Notes: a model not told the origin generated them from the letters alone. Positions 36,278 to 46,143 are shown, counted from the first letter of the stretch. The stretch is DNA of 64,000 nt from Candidatus Propionivibrio dominans (GCA_016709335.1 JADJNC010000010.1:97588-161587); one strand, 5' to 3'. A program made the numbers and translations.

Positions 36278-37825
36278 TTACAGATCCTGCCCGGCGTAAG
36301 AGAGGTTGAAGGATTTGTTGATCAGCGGAAAATCGGGAACGATGTTGTCGATGGCAGCGTGTTCGAGTGCCGGCCAGTTCTGCCACGAGGGGTCGTGACA
36401 ATGGCAGCGACGGATCTTGCCATCGGCGCCGGTTTCCAGAGCGACCAGGACATCGCCGCGCCAGCCTTCGATCCAGCCGAAGCCACGCTGCCCGGGCGCA
36501 CTGCGAAGTTCGTTGCGGATACTGCCCGGCGGCAGGTCACTGATGATTCTGTGGATCAGGTGAATCGATTCGCTGATTTCGGCAAAACGGACGAGCGCGC
36601 GCGCGGCGACATCGCCGTTGCGCTCAATCACCATCTTTGGCTCCAGTCGATCGTAGGGGGAGCACGGGTGATTGCAGCGCAGATCCCAATGTTGCGCGCT
36701 GGCGCGTCCGGCCAGACCAATGACGCCGAGGCGCTGGGCGAGGTGTGGCGTGACGCGGCCGGTCGACAGGAAACGATCCTGCAGGCCGGCGTGTTCGTCG
36801 TAGATTTTCTTCAGCCTGCGCAATTCGACTGTAAGAGCATGGCACTGGTCGATTATGGCCTGGGCTCCCCTGGCGTCAAGGTCGACGGCAACGCCGCCGG
36901 GGACGACGCGATCCATCAGCAGGCGGTGGCCGAACAGGCTGGCGTTGAGCCTGATCCAGTCTTCCTTGAGGCGCATGAACTGCATCAGCCCGAAAGCCAG
37001 CGCCACGTCATTGCCGAGATAGCCGAGATCGCCCAGATGGTTGGTAATCCGTTCGCGTTCGAGCAGCAGCGCGCGCAGCCACAGCGCACGTGGCGGCGGC
37101 AGGGCGCCGCCGATGGCTTCGGCGGCCTGACAGTAGGCCCAGGCGTAGGCGAGCGTCGAGTCGCCGGACACGCGGCCGGCCAGCCGGGCGCCGTCGCCAA
37201 GCCCCATGCCGACAAAGCGGCGCTCGATGCCCTTGTGCTTCCAGCCAAGTCGTTCCTCAAGGCGCAGCACGCTCTCGCCCATCACCGAAAAGCGGAAATG
37301 GCCGGGCTCGATGATGCCGGCATGGATCGGGCCGACCGGGATCTCATGTACCCCGTCGCCTTCGACACGAACGAAGGCATAGTTCTCGTTTTCGCTTGCA
37401 AAGCGGGCATCGGGCGTGTCGCGACGCAGAGGGTAGTGTTCGGCAGGCCAGTTGGCGTGGCGCAGCCAGGGGCGCTGATCGCCGGCCTCTGCGCTGGCAC
37501 CGGTCAGATCGCGTACGGCACGCTGCATGCGGTCCGCGCACGGGAAAAGTAGCGAGAGGTCTGGAAACACAGGGTTTTCGCTTGCTAGCGGCAGAGTCAG
37601 GCAAACCAGCCCTTCGGCCAGATCAAACGCAACGTGCACAGCATAGCCATATTTCTCGTCACGATCCCGTTCGTCGCTGCCCCACAGCGCCACTAGCCGG
37701 CGATCCGCCTTGACGACAGCGCTGCAGAAGTTGAGCAGCTCGCGGCTGTTGACGCGCGCCGCGAAGGCCAGCATGGCGTGCTCGGCCAGCGGTTCCAGAT
37801 CGATGGGTTGATTGAGAAGTTGCAT
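36278..37825 (-). CDS. hyfG: NuoCD/HyfG-like large subunit lacking [NiFe] ligands
   Basis: Fusion of a NuoC-like N-terminal domain (about 1-145) and a NuoD/hydrogenase-large-subunit domain, 515 aa. Conserved: PVGPIHAGIIEPGHFRF, LEERLGWKHKGIERRFVGM, RDLEPKM-like YDRLEPKMVIERNGD, and HDPSWQNWPALEHA. Where group 4 hydrogenases have the first cysteine pair (VCGIC), this protein has VSGDS (Ser 220, Ser 223); where the C-terminal pair (DPCYSC) belongs, it reads NLSYAG (Ser 509, Gly 512). All four nickel-iron ligands are therefore gone. It fits the energy-converting hydrogenase-related (Ehr) class rather than a hydrogenase. Start ATG 37825. Confidence 0.9.
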   Translation of the reverse strand: MQLLNQPIDLEPLAEHAMLAFAARVNSRELLNFCSAVVKADRRLVALWGSDERDRDEKYGYAVHVAFDLAEGLVCLTLPLASENPVFPDLSLLFPCADRMQRAVRDLTGASAEAGDQRPWLRHANWPAEHYPLRRDTPDARFASENENYAFVRVEGDGVHEIPVGPIHAGIIEPGHFRFSVMGESVLRLEERLGWKHKGIERRFVGMGLGDGARLAGRVSGDSTLAYAWAYCQAAEAIGGALPPPRALWLRALLLERERITNHLGDLGYLGNDVALAFGLMQFMRLKEDWIRLNASLFGHRLLMDRVVPGGVAVDLDARGAQAIIDQCHALTVELRRLKKIYDEHAGLQDRFLSTGRVTPHLAQRLGVIGLAGRASAQHWDLRCNHPCSPYDRLEPKMVIERNGDVAARALVRFAEISESIHLIHRIISDLPPGSIRNELRSAPGQRGFGWIEGWRGDVLVALETGADGKIRRCHCHDPSWQNWPALEHAAIDNIVPDFPLINKSFNLSYAGQDL

Positions 37826-37851
37826 CAGTTCACCGCTGTATTCCTGGCTTC

Positions 37852-39303
37852 CTAGCCAATCAATCGGGCCGCCTGCCGGTACCAGTCGGCGAGGTAGGGC
37901 GGGATCCACAGACCGAGCATGAGCACCAGTCCAAGATGGATGAATACCGGCAACAGCGCCGGATTATGCGAGAGAGGCTGCACGCTTGGCTCGCCGAAAA
38001 CCATGCCTTGTACCTTGCCGAACATGGCGGCAAAAGCCACGCCCAGGGCCGTCAGCAGGATCGGCGTGGCCCACGGATAGTATTTTATCGCCGTGGTCAG
38101 GATCATGAACTCGCTGGTGAATACACCAAACGGCGGCATGCCGAGTATGGCCAGCGTGCCGAGCATCAGACCCCAGCCGATGGTCGGCGATTGTTTGAGC
38201 AGTCCCTTGATGTCATCGATGATCTGGGTGCCGGCCATTTGCGCGGCGTGGCCGACGGCAAAAAAGATCGCCGATTTGGTCAGCGAGTGTACGGTCATGT
38301 GCAGCAGGCCGGCAAAGCTGGCGACCGGGCCGCCCATGCCGAAAGCAAAGGTGATCAGCCCCATGTGCTCGATCGACGAGTAGCCGAAAAGTCGTTTGAC
38401 GTCCTTGGTACGCGACAGATAGAAGGCAGGGACAACCACCGTAAGCAGGCCGAAGACGATCATCAGGTTGCCGGCAAAGTGTGTTTCCAGTGCGCCATCG
38501 ACCAGCACCTTGCAGCGGATGATGGCGTACAACGCGACGTTGAGCAGCAGGCCGGAAAGAACGGCAGACACCGGCGTCGGGCCTTCGGCGTGGGCATCGG
38601 GCAGCCAGTTGTGCAGGGGTACGAGGCCGGTCTTGGTACCGTAACCAACAAACAGGAAGACGAAAGCCAGCGAGAGGACGGTCGGTTCAAGCTGTGTCTT
38701 GACGGCGTCGAGATGCGTCCACAGCAGGGCACCACCCTCGTGACCCAGCACGCGCTCGGCGGCAAAATAGACCAGGATGGTGCCGAACAGCGCCTGCGCG
38801 ATACCGACGCCGCACAGGATGAAGTACTTCCAGGCCGCTTCAAGGCTGGCCGGCGTGCGGTAGAGGGCAACCAGCAGGACGGTGGTCAGCGTCGCGGTTT
38901 CCATGGCCACCCAGAGAATGCCGAGGTTGTTGGTCGACAGCGCGACGAGCATGGTGCACATGAACATCTGGAACATGCTGTGATAAAGGCGCAGGCGTGC
39001 GGCCGAGAGGCGGCCGTGGTCGTGCTCGACGCGCATGTAGGGGCGCGAGAACAGCGAGGTGGTAAAGCCGACGAGAGCCGTCAGTGCGATCAGGAAAACA
39101 TTGAGCGGGTCGACGAAGAATTGTTGGTCGAACAGGGTCATCGGGCCTTCGCTGATCACGCGCATGGTCAGAAACCCGGCCGCAAGCAAGGTCAGCAGGC
39201 TGCCCGCCGAGTTGATCTCTGCCGCGCCGCGCCGGTGGCCGAAAAGCGCCAGCAGCAAGGCGGTGGCGAAGGGGGCAGCAAGAACGAAGGCCAGTTCGAT
39301 CAT
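37852..39303 (-). CDS. hyfF: Antiporter-like membrane subunit (HyfF/NuoN type)
   Basis: 483 aa, about fourteen hydrophobic helices, of the Mrp-antiporter-like family shared by NuoL/M/N and HyfF. Features: VAMETATLTTVLLVALYRTP with the essential Glu, GYGTKTGLVPLHNWLPDAHA, and LFGYSSIEHMGLITFAFGMG. It should pump protons or sodium in the complex. Overlaps hyfE by 4 bp (ATGA). Confidence 0.93.
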   Translation of the reverse strand: MIELAFVLAAPFATALLLALFGHRRGAAEINSAGSLLTLLAAGFLTMRVISEGPMTLFDQQFFVDPLNVFLIALTALVGFTTSLFSRPYMRVEHDHGRLSAARLRLYHSMFQMFMCTMLVALSTNNLGILWVAMETATLTTVLLVALYRTPASLEAAWKYFILCGVGIAQALFGTILVYFAAERVLGHEGGALLWTHLDAVKTQLEPTVLSLAFVFLFVGYGTKTGLVPLHNWLPDAHAEGPTPVSAVLSGLLLNVALYAIIRCKVLVDGALETHFAGNLMIVFGLLTVVVPAFYLSRTKDVKRLFGYSSIEHMGLITFAFGMGGPVASFAGLLHMTVHSLTKSAIFFAVGHAAQMAGTQIIDDIKGLLKQSPTIGWGLMLGTLAILGMPPFGVFTSEFMILTTAIKYYPWATPILLTALGVAFAAMFGKVQGMVFGEPSVQPLSHNPALLPVFIHLGLVLMLGLWIPPYLADWYRQAARLIG

Positions 39304-39980
39304 TCGTCCCTGATCCTCTCCATATGCCGGATATCAAGGCTGTCGAACTGCTCGCGAATCTGGAAGAAGAAAACGCCGAGGATGACCATGCCGACCATGA
39401 CGTCGAGCGCAATGCCGAGTTCGACGACCATCGGCATGCCGTAGGTGGCGCTGGTGGCGGCAAAGAAGAGGGCGTTTTCCATTGCCAGGAAGGCGATCAC
39501 CTGCGGCACCGCCTTGCTGCGCGTAATCAGCATCAGGAAGGCGAGCAGCACGCAGGCCAGGGCAATGCCGATGGTGGCGCGCGTGATGGTGCCCGAAAGC
39601 TGCGAAATGGGCTGCGCGACGTTGAAGGCGATGACCACCAGTGCAATGCCGATCAGCATGATGGTCGGGATGTTGAGCAGCGTTTCAATGTCCCACTTGA
39701 CCGATAGCCTGCGGATCAGGCGATGCAGGATGTAGGGCAGGGCGAAAACCTTGAGGATCAGGGTCAGCCCCGCCGACCACAGGAGATGGCTCTGGCCGGT
39801 GGTGAGCGCGACGATCAGCGTCGACACGAAAAGCACCAGACCCTGCAGCATGAACAGGTTGATCAGCGTCAGGACGCGGCGCTGCGAGAGCATGGCGAAG
39901 CCGAGTAGCAGCATGATCGCCGCACACAGGTTGATCACCTGGCCACTGAGCGGAATGGCATGGATCAGCGAGGGGTTCAT
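39300..39980 (-). CDS. hyfE: HyfE-like membrane subunit
   Basis: 226 aa with seven or so hydrophobic helices, combining NuoK-like character (ALFFAATSATYGMPMVVELG, near the C-terminus) with an N-terminal antiporter-like part. In hydrogenase-4 operons HyfE sits between the HyfC and HyfF pumps. Overlaps both neighbours by 4 bp, so the operon is tightly coupled. Confidence 0.9.
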   Translation of the reverse strand: MNPSLIHAIPLSGQVINLCAAIMLLLGFAMLSQRRVLTLINLFMLQGLVLFVSTLIVALTTGQSHLLWSAGLTLILKVFALPYILHRLIRRLSVKWDIETLLNIPTIMLIGIALVVIAFNVAQPISQLSGTITRATIGIALACVLLAFLMLITRSKAVPQVIAFLAMENALFFAATSATYGMPMVVELGIALDVMVGMVILGVFFFQIREQFDSLDIRHMERIRDE

Positions 39981-40930
39981 TGACCCGTCTCCAGCAGCAG
40001 GTGCACCAGCATGGCCAGCACGGCAAGCAGGAAGGCGGTGCCAAGGAACTCCGGAACACGGAAAATGCGCATTTTGGCACTCAGTGTTTCAATCAGCGCC
40101 ATCACGAAACCGCCCAGCGCCAGCTTCACTACCAGGATTGCAGCGGCCACAGCGAGGGCTGCCGGATCGGCTGCGCTGGGTATGCCGAAGGGGAAAAACA
40201 GGGCGATGCCGAGGCACGAATAGGCAAACAGCTTGAGGCTGGCGGCCCATTCGATGAGCGCCAGATGGCGACCCGAGTACTCAAGGATCATCGCCTCATG
40301 CACCATCGTCAGTTCGAGGTGGGTGGTCGGGTTGTCGATCGGTACGCGAGCGTTCTCGGCCAGCGAAACCATGGTGAAGGCGACACCGGCAAAAGCCAGG
40401 CTCGGATAAATCACGAAATCCCTGTGCGCCAGTGTTTCGACGATGGTCGCCAGCGAGGTGGACTGCGCGATCAGCGAGACCGTAAAGAAGACCATCAGCA
40501 GCGCGGGTTCGGCAAGAAAGCCGATCAGCATCTCGCGCCGCGAGCCGAGCGAGCCGAATGAGGTGCCGACATCCATGCCGGCCAGGGCGATGAAGACCCG
40601 CGCCAGCGCGAACAGGCCGACCAGGGCGATGGCGTCGGCGGCCGGGGAGAAAATCAGTTCGGTCGACAGCGTCGGCACAATCGCCGAGGCCAGCGCCATG
40701 CACGAGAAAATGAGGTAGGGCGCCGCACGGAACAGCGAGGAGGCGTTGTGCGCCAGCAGCACGTCCTTGTGGAACAGCTTGCTCAGCGTGTAGTAGGTCT
40801 GCAGCAAGGGCGGCGCCGAGCGGTTTTGCAGCCAGGCGCGGCACTGATTGACCCAGCCATTGAGGATCGGCGCCATGATCAGGGCAATGACGAGTTCCAG
40901 CAGTTGGGCGAAGAGTGCGTAGAAGTTCAT
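39977..40930 (-). CDS. hyfC: NuoH/HyfC-like membrane subunit
   Basis: Subunit linking the soluble arm to the pumps, 317 aa with eight helices. Family signs: GWVNQCRAWLQNRSAPPLLQ, SFGSLGSRREMLIGFLAEPA (loop near the quinone-channel region in complex I), and NPTTHLELTMVHEAMILEYS with conserved acidic residues. The ATG at 40930 overlaps the hyfB stop (ATGA). Confidence 0.93.
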   Translation of the reverse strand: MNFYALFAQLLELVIALIMAPILNGWVNQCRAWLQNRSAPPLLQTYYTLSKLFHKDVLLAHNASSLFRAAPYLIFSCMALASAIVPTLSTELIFSPAADAIALVGLFALARVFIALAGMDVGTSFGSLGSRREMLIGFLAEPALLMVFFTVSLIAQSTSLATIVETLAHRDFVIYPSLAFAGVAFTMVSLAENARVPIDNPTTHLELTMVHEAMILEYSGRHLALIEWAASLKLFAYSCLGIALFFPFGIPSAADPAALAVAAAILVVKLALGGFVMALIETLSAKMRIFRVPEFLGTAFLLAVLAMLVHLLLETGQ

Positions 40931-42936
40931 CCGCGCGTCCATACCAGCAGGCAGAGCAGCGTGACAAAGCTGTAGAGCAGGTAAATTGCGATGCGCCCCT
41001 GCTGCAGGAAAGCGATGATCCGGGTGCCGTACCCGACAATCCTGGCGATCGGCAGATAGAGCCAGTACCAGAAGGGGTCTTCAACCAGGCTGCGGTAGCG
41101 TGGCTGGGTATCGAAGGGCGAGGGGTGCTCGCGAGTTCGTTTGAAGAAGGGCGAGAAGATTCTGCGGATCGGCTGGCCGAAGCCTTCGGCGGTGTCCTGC
41201 ATGCGGCTGGTTTGCAGCGGGAAACCGCAGTCCCAGGGCGGGACGCGTTTCAGGCGTCTGCGGAAACTGCGGTTGACCACCCAATAGACGAGTGGCATGA
41301 GGACGACAATGCTGCCGAGGAAGATGGCCGGACTGTAACTGGCTCGATCCTCGCTGATCGGCGCCAGAAGCCACCAGCCATGGCTGCTGGCGGCGAAGCT
41401 CAGGCCACTGCCGACGAGCAGACGGGTGACCGGGTCAAGCAGGGTAATCACGACATTGGGGAGCAGGCCGAGCAGGAGGCAGCCAATCCCCAGCCAGAGG
41501 AGTCCGATACGTTCAAGGCGACCGGCGTCGTGGGCTTGCGAAAGTTTTTCCTCGCGCGGCTGGCCGAGGAAGACAACGCCAAAAAACTTGACCATGGCGA
41601 AGCCGGCGAGCGCGGCGATCAGGGCGATGGCGCCGGCGACGAGCGGCAGCAGCATGTTGAGATAGCCCTGCGGCAGCCCGGAGGTGAACAGGAAGCTTTG
41701 CAGCAGCAGCCATTCCGAAACGAAGCCGTTGAGCGGTGGCAGGCCGGCTGAAGCCAGCACGCCGACCAGAGCCAGCCAGGTGACCCAAGGCATGCGGTGA
41801 ATCAGGCCGCCGAGCTTGCCGAGGTTGCGCTCGCGCGTGGCATGCAGCACCGATCCGGTGCACAGGAAGAGCAGGCTTTTGAAGAAGGCGTGGTTGAGGC
41901 AGTGGTAGAGGGTGGCGACGAGGGCCAGCGCGGCGAGTTGCGGCATGGCGAAGGATTTGAAGATCAGGGTCAGCCCGAAACCGACAAAAATCAGACCGAT
42001 GTTCTCGATCGACGAGTAGGCGAGCAGGCGTTTCATGTCGGTTTGCACGGTAGAGAAGATGGCGCCAAAAATTGCGCTGGCCAGACCGAGCAGGAGAAGC
42101 AGTGCGCCCCACCACCACAGTTGCGCATGCAGCAGATCGAAGCTGACACGCAACAGCCCGTAGATCGCCGTTTTGAGCATGACCCCGCTCATCATTGCCG
42201 AGACCGGCGAGGGCGCAGCCGGGTGCGCTTCGGGCAGCCAGACATGCAGCGGCAGCAGGCCGGCCTTGGCGCCAAAACCGAACAGCGCGAGCAGAAAGGC
42301 GATGGTCGGCCAGATCCCCACTGTCGAAAAATCACGCATGGCATCGAAGGTGTAGTCCCCCGCGCTACCCGCCATGACGCCAAAGGAAAGCAGGATGCCA
42401 ACGGCACCGACGTGGGCGACCAGCAGGTAGAGATAGCCGGCGCGCCGGATTTCGGCATGGCGGTGTTCCGAGGTGACCAGGAAGAAGGAACTGAGTGCCA
42501 TCGTTTCCCAGGCCACCATGAAGGCATAGCCGTCATCGGCCAGCATCACGAAAGCCATGCTGGTCAGGAACAGGTGATAGAGCAGGCATTGCAGCCCCGG
42601 CGCTGTCCCCTCGCCCTTGCGGATGTAGCCGGCGGCATAGATCGAGATGCCGGCAGCGGTGGCGCCGAGCAGAAAGAGGAAGAACGAGGAGAGCGCGTCA
42701 AGGCGCAAATGGAAGGGCAGATCAGGCAGACCGATCGGCAGTACAAGAACTTGCGGACTGCCGTCGATGCCGTTCAGCGCGAGAACAGCGAGTACCAGGC
42801 CGAAGGCGGCACCAAGCGGGAAAAGCACACGGCTGATCAGCGTGAAATTGTGCTGGAAAACCACACCGATGAGGCCAATCAGCAGCCACACCAGAGCCGT
42901 GGTCAGTACCCAGTCGATGAGCAGGAATTCACGCAT
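40927..42936 (-). CDS. hyfB: Antiporter-like membrane subunit (HyfB/NuoL type)
   Basis: First gene of the operon, 669 aa, about sixteen hydrophobic helices. Family blocks: AFMVAWETMALSSFFLVTSE with the conserved Glu, FGAKAGLLPLHVWLPEAHPA, MKRLLAYSSIENIGLIFVGF and GLPPLNGFVSEW. It is a proton/sodium channel subunit. Hydrogenase-4 operons also have hyfA and hyfH (ferredoxins); neither is present here. Confidence 0.94.
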   Translation of the reverse strand: MREFLLIDWVLTTALVWLLIGLIGVVFQHNFTLISRVLFPLGAAFGLVLAVLALNGIDGSPQVLVLPIGLPDLPFHLRLDALSSFFLFLLGATAAGISIYAAGYIRKGEGTAPGLQCLLYHLFLTSMAFVMLADDGYAFMVAWETMALSSFFLVTSEHRHAEIRRAGYLYLLVAHVGAVGILLSFGVMAGSAGDYTFDAMRDFSTVGIWPTIAFLLALFGFGAKAGLLPLHVWLPEAHPAAPSPVSAMMSGVMLKTAIYGLLRVSFDLLHAQLWWWGALLLLLGLASAIFGAIFSTVQTDMKRLLAYSSIENIGLIFVGFGLTLIFKSFAMPQLAALALVATLYHCLNHAFFKSLLFLCTGSVLHATRERNLGKLGGLIHRMPWVTWLALVGVLASAGLPPLNGFVSEWLLLQSFLFTSGLPQGYLNMLLPLVAGAIALIAALAGFAMVKFFGVVFLGQPREEKLSQAHDAGRLERIGLLWLGIGCLLLGLLPNVVITLLDPVTRLLVGSGLSFAASSHGWWLLAPISEDRASYSPAIFLGSIVVLMPLVYWVVNRSFRRRLKRVPPWDCGFPLQTSRMQDTAEGFGQPIRRIFSPFFKRTREHPSPFDTQPRYRSLVEDPFWYWLYLPIARIVGYGTRIIAFLQQGRIAIYLLYSFVTLLCLLVWTRG

Positions 42937-42949
42937 TTTTCGCTAGGGA

Positions 42950-43017
42950 AACGCCGTACAGGTCGTCACACCGGCGCACCCCAGGAGTATTTCCTTCGGG
43001 GCAGAAGCCGGTGTCCA
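42950..43017. repeat. CGTCATTCCGG-family dispersed repeat (inverted copy)
   Basis: Contains GTCGTCACACCGGCGCACC, the core CCCCAGGAGTATTTCCTTCG, and AAGCCGGTGTCCATTGCC. Inverse of the element at 16749-16878, with the same core. Confidence 0.7.
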
Positions 43018-43098
43018 TTGCCCTGATTTTTCCGGATTTCGCCTTTTGCACCGGAAGAAACCCGCTTGGGCTATGTTTGGCTGATAACTCTGCACCGG

Positions 43099-43359
43099 CT
43101 ATTTACCTTCCTCAACGACGTTGTCTGGCCGTTTGATCAGCTCGCGCAAAATTTGCGCTGCGGCCCACAGCATCAGCAAGAAACCGCCGATGATGGACGC
43201 CAGCGCTCCGACCATGGTGCCGGGGAAGTCCGGAATGAACAGCGATTGTCCGCGCGCAAACCACAGGGCGCCGCTTGCAAGGAAGACCATGCCGACGACA
43301 TCAAAGATGGCGTAGAACATGATCTTCAGCGTGAGCCGGGGACGCTGTGGTCGGGTCAT
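43099..43359 (-). CDS. Small two-helix membrane protein
   Basis: 86 aa, two hydrophobic segments: IMFYAIFDVVGMVFLASGA and MVGALASIIGGFLLMLWAAA, with basic N-terminus (cytoplasmic side likely). The C-terminus is charged. Placed just after metG on the same strand, 6 bp from its stop, so co-transcribed. Function unknown. Confidence 0.75.
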   Translation of the reverse strand: MTRPQRPRLTLKIMFYAIFDVVGMVFLASGALWFARGQSLFIPDFPGTMVGALASIIGGFLLMLWAAAQILRELIKRPDNVVEEGK

Positions 43360-43365
43360 GGCGAT

Positions 43366-45921
43366 CTATTTTACGCGCATTCCGGGTTGAGCACCGGCAT
43401 CGGGTGTGAGCAGGAAGAGGCCAGACGTGGCGGACGTTTTGCTGTCCACGCTGCCTTCAACGCCTGAGGCGGCAAGCACCATGCCCTCGCTGATGCCGAA
43501 CTTCATCTTGCGCGGCGCCAGGTTGGCGACCATCACTGTCATGCGTCCGACCAGTTGCGCCGGGTCATAGGCCGATTTGATCCCGGCGAATACCTGGCGC
43601 GGTTTGTCTTCCCCGATGTCGAGCAAAAGGCGAATCAGTTTCTCGGCACCCTCGACGTGGCCGGCATCGACGATGCGCGCGATGCGCAGATCGACCTTCA
43701 TGAAGTCATCGATGCCGAGCGCCTGCTCCCCTCTCCCCGCGGGAGAGGGGCTGGGGGTGAGGGCAACAGCGGGTGCCGCAACTCTTGCCCCGAGAGCTGC
43801 AAGAATGGTCTCCAGAACGCCTTCGGTCTCCTGAAGCATTTCGTTGTTCCAGAAGCGCAACACGCGGATGCCGGCGACGGCCAGTGCACGGGTGCGCTCG
43901 TTATCGTAGAGACTGGCATCGGCATGTTGACCACCGTCGAGTTCGACGGCAAGCAACGCTTCCTGGCAGAAGAAGTCAAGGATGTAGCGCTGACCATGAC
44001 CAAGGTCTAGCGGATGTTGACGCCGGAATTTTGCACCAGCAAGTTGCCGGTCACGCAGCAGCCCCCAGAGCAACACTTCTGCATCGGTCTGGCCGTGACG
44101 CAGGGTGCGTGCGCGAGTAATCAGATCCGGGGCCAGGGACGGCTTGTGGGCCCTCACCCCCGGCCCCTCTCCCGCAGGGAGAGGGGAGGCAGGCGCGACT
44201 GCCGCGGCGGGTACCAGAGATTCCGTGCTGGCTTCAACGAGGGCCGTGATCTGTTTCGGATCGATGCGTGTCATGAGATGTTTGTAGGTATTGATGGTGT
44301 GACCCGCAGGTAGCGATGCGGCGGCATCGCTCCAGGTGAGCGGGTTGATGCCGAGGAAGGCTTCGACAGCTTCGGCGACCTTGGGCAGCACCGGTTTCAG
44401 GTAAAGCGTGAGCAATCGGAAGGCTTCGATGGCTTCCGAACAGGCCGCATGAAGTTCGGTTTCACGTCCTTCCTGCTTGGCGAGTTCCCACGGTTTGCGT
44501 TCATTGACGACGACGTTGGCCACATCGGCCAGCGCCATGACCTGGCGCATGGCGTGGCCGTAGTCGCGCGCTGCGTAGGCTTCGGCGATGCTCATGGCCG
44601 CTTCACGCAAGGGTTCGAGCCAGACGACCTGGGTGGCGGCCAGCTTGCCGTCAAATTTCTTGCTGATGAAGCCGGCACAGCGACTGGCGATGTTGACGTA
44701 CTTGCCAACCAGGTCGGAATTCACGCGTGCAGCGAAATCCTCAAGGTTGAGGTCGATGTCTTCCATCGTGCTGTTGAGTTTTGCGGCGTAGTAGTAGCGT
44801 AGCCACTCGGGGTTGAGCCCCTGTTGCAGATAGCTTTCGGCGGTGATGAAGGTGCCGCGCGACTTTGACATCTTGGCGCCATTGACGGTCAGGAAACCAT
44901 GCGCAAAGACGCTCGTCGGCGTGCGATAGCCGGCATGTTCGAGCTCGGCCGGCCAGAACAATGCGTGGAAGTAGAGGATGTCCTTGCCGATGAAGTGGTA
45001 GAGCTCGGTCTGCGAATCAGGCTTCCAGAAGTCGTCGAAGTCGATGCCTTGCCGCTCGCACAGGTTTTTGAACGAACCCATGTAGCCGATCGGAGCGTCA
45101 AGCCAGACGTAGAAATACTTGCCCGGCGCATCGGGGATCTCGAAGCCGAAGTAAGGCGCATCGCGCGAGATGTCCCAGTCGCTGAGCTTGTTTTCACCCG
45201 CATTGTCGTCCGCATTGTTGTTCGCATTGTTGTCATATCCGAGCCATTCCTGCATCTTGTTGGCCGCTTCAGCCTGCAGACGGCCGGGTTCACGCGTCCA
45301 CCGGCGCAGGAAGCTCTGGCAGCGTGGGTCGGAGAGTCTGAAGAAATAGTGCTCGGAGTTGCGCAGTTCGGGTTTGGCGCCGGAGATGGCCGAGTACGGG
45401 TTCTTCAGATCGTTGGGTGTATAGGCCGCGCCGCAACTCTCGCAGTTGTCGCCGTATTGATCCATCGCGCCGCACTTGGGACATTCGCCCTTGATGAAGC
45501 GGTCGGGCAGGAACATCAGCCTGACCGGGTCGTAGTACTGCTCGATGAGGCGTTTCTCGATCAGGCCGGCGGCTTGCAGGCGAGCGTAAATGGCGTTGGC
45601 ACACGCGCGAGTTTCTTCGGAGTGCGTGGTGTAGAAATTATCGAAAGCGACATGGAAGCCGGCGAAGTCGCGCGCATGTTCGCCATGCACCCGCTCGATC
45701 AGCGCCTCCGGCGTGATACCGTCCTTTTCGGCGCGCAGCATGATCGGTGTGCCATGCGTGTCGTCGGCGCAGACGTACCAGCACTCGCCGACTTTTTCCC
45801 TCGGCTGCATCTTCTGGAAGCGCACCCAGATGTCGGTCTGGATGTATTCGACGAGATGGCCGAGGTGGATGGCGCCGTTGGCATAAGGCAAGGCGGAAGT
45901 GACGAGGATTTTGCGGGTCAT
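43366..45921 (-). CDS. metG: Methionyl-tRNA synthetase with embedded DUF559 nuclease domain
   Basis: Class I aminoacyl-tRNA synthetase charging tRNA-Met, 851 aa. Rossmann core with HLGH (19-22) and KMSKS (350-354), zinc knuckle CPKCG ... CESCG, anticodon-binding domain, then a C-terminal tRNA-binding OB fold (about 740-851: [20 protein letters not shown]). Between the last two domains, residues about 579-732 are extra: a DUF559 (Vsr-like) nuclease with [33 protein letters not shown], encoded by a repeat-bounded element. Removing it leaves about 698 aa, the normal size. A second oddity is an Asn-rich stretch [14 protein letters not shown] near residues 230-245. The ATG at 45921 is the family start. 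Confidence 0.93.
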   Translation of the reverse strand: MTRKILVTSALPYANGAIHLGHLVEYIQTDIWVRFQKMQPREKVGECWYVCADDTHGTPIMLRAEKDGITPEALIERVHGEHARDFAGFHVAFDNFYTTHSEETRACANAIYARLQAAGLIEKRLIEQYYDPVRLMFLPDRFIKGECPKCGAMDQYGDNCESCGAAYTPNDLKNPYSAISGAKPELRNSEHYFFRLSDPRCQSFLRRWTREPGRLQAEAANKMQEWLGYDNNANNNADDNAGENKLSDWDISRDAPYFGFEIPDAPGKYFYVWLDAPIGYMGSFKNLCERQGIDFDDFWKPDSQTELYHFIGKDILYFHALFWPAELEHAGYRTPTSVFAHGFLTVNGAKMSKSRGTFITAESYLQQGLNPEWLRYYYAAKLNSTMEDIDLNLEDFAARVNSDLVGKYVNIASRCAGFISKKFDGKLAATQVVWLEPLREAAMSIAEAYAARDYGHAMRQVMALADVANVVVNERKPWELAKQEGRETELHAACSEAIEAFRLLTLYLKPVLPKVAEAVEAFLGINPLTWSDAAASLPAGHTINTYKHLMTRIDPKQITALVEASTESLVPAAAVAPASPLPAGEGPGVRAHKPSLAPDLITRARTLRHGQTDAEVLLWGLLRDRQLAGAKFRRQHPLDLGHGQRYILDFFCQEALLAVELDGGQHADASLYDNERTRALAVAGIRVLRFWNNEMLQETEGVLETILAALGARVAAPAVALTPSPSPAGRGEQALGIDDFMKVDLRIARIVDAGHVEGAEKLIRLLLDIGEDKPRQVFAGIKSAYDPAQLVGRMTVMVANLAPRKMKFGISEGMVLAASGVEGSVDSKTSATSGLFLLTPDAGAQPGMRVK
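43728..44186 (-). mobile_element. 459-bp repeat-bounded DUF559 element inside metG
   Basis: Bounded by 36-bp inverted repeats (43728-43763 and 44151-44186) that differ at about two positions. Each end is itself a palindrome: CCCCTCTCCC-N3-GGGAGAGGGG. The interior encodes the DUF559 endonuclease in frame with metG, and the total length, 459 bp, is divisible by three (153 codons). The ends translate as [13 protein letters not shown] and [12 protein letters not shown], typical of such repeats in coding sequence. Mobility is inferred from structure. Confidence 0.8.
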
Positions 45922-46143
45922 GGGCAGCGATCGGGAATTCCGGTGAGGTGCTGGAGTTGTTGTTGTAGCCGCTGGCGGCAAAGCGTGCATTCTAGCAAAG
46001 TGCAGTCCTTCACGTTTTAGTTGCGGCATAACCTGAAGGTCAGCCTTCACTGAAACAGGCGCCTTGTCCAGCAAGCCGGACAGGGCGCCTGTTTTCGGGT
46101 AAACTAGACAAAATTACTCGGGTATATCAACAAGGAGTGCAGA

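Noticed and set aside
37936..39444. A 502-codon plus-strand frame
   Set aside because: It is antisense to hyfF/hyfE and made of low-information His/Gln/Arg-rich sequence typical of reverse shadows in GC-rich DNA.
35754..42936. Calling the operon a true [NiFe] hydrogenase
   Set aside because: All four metal-binding cysteines of the large subunit are absent and there are no maturation genes.
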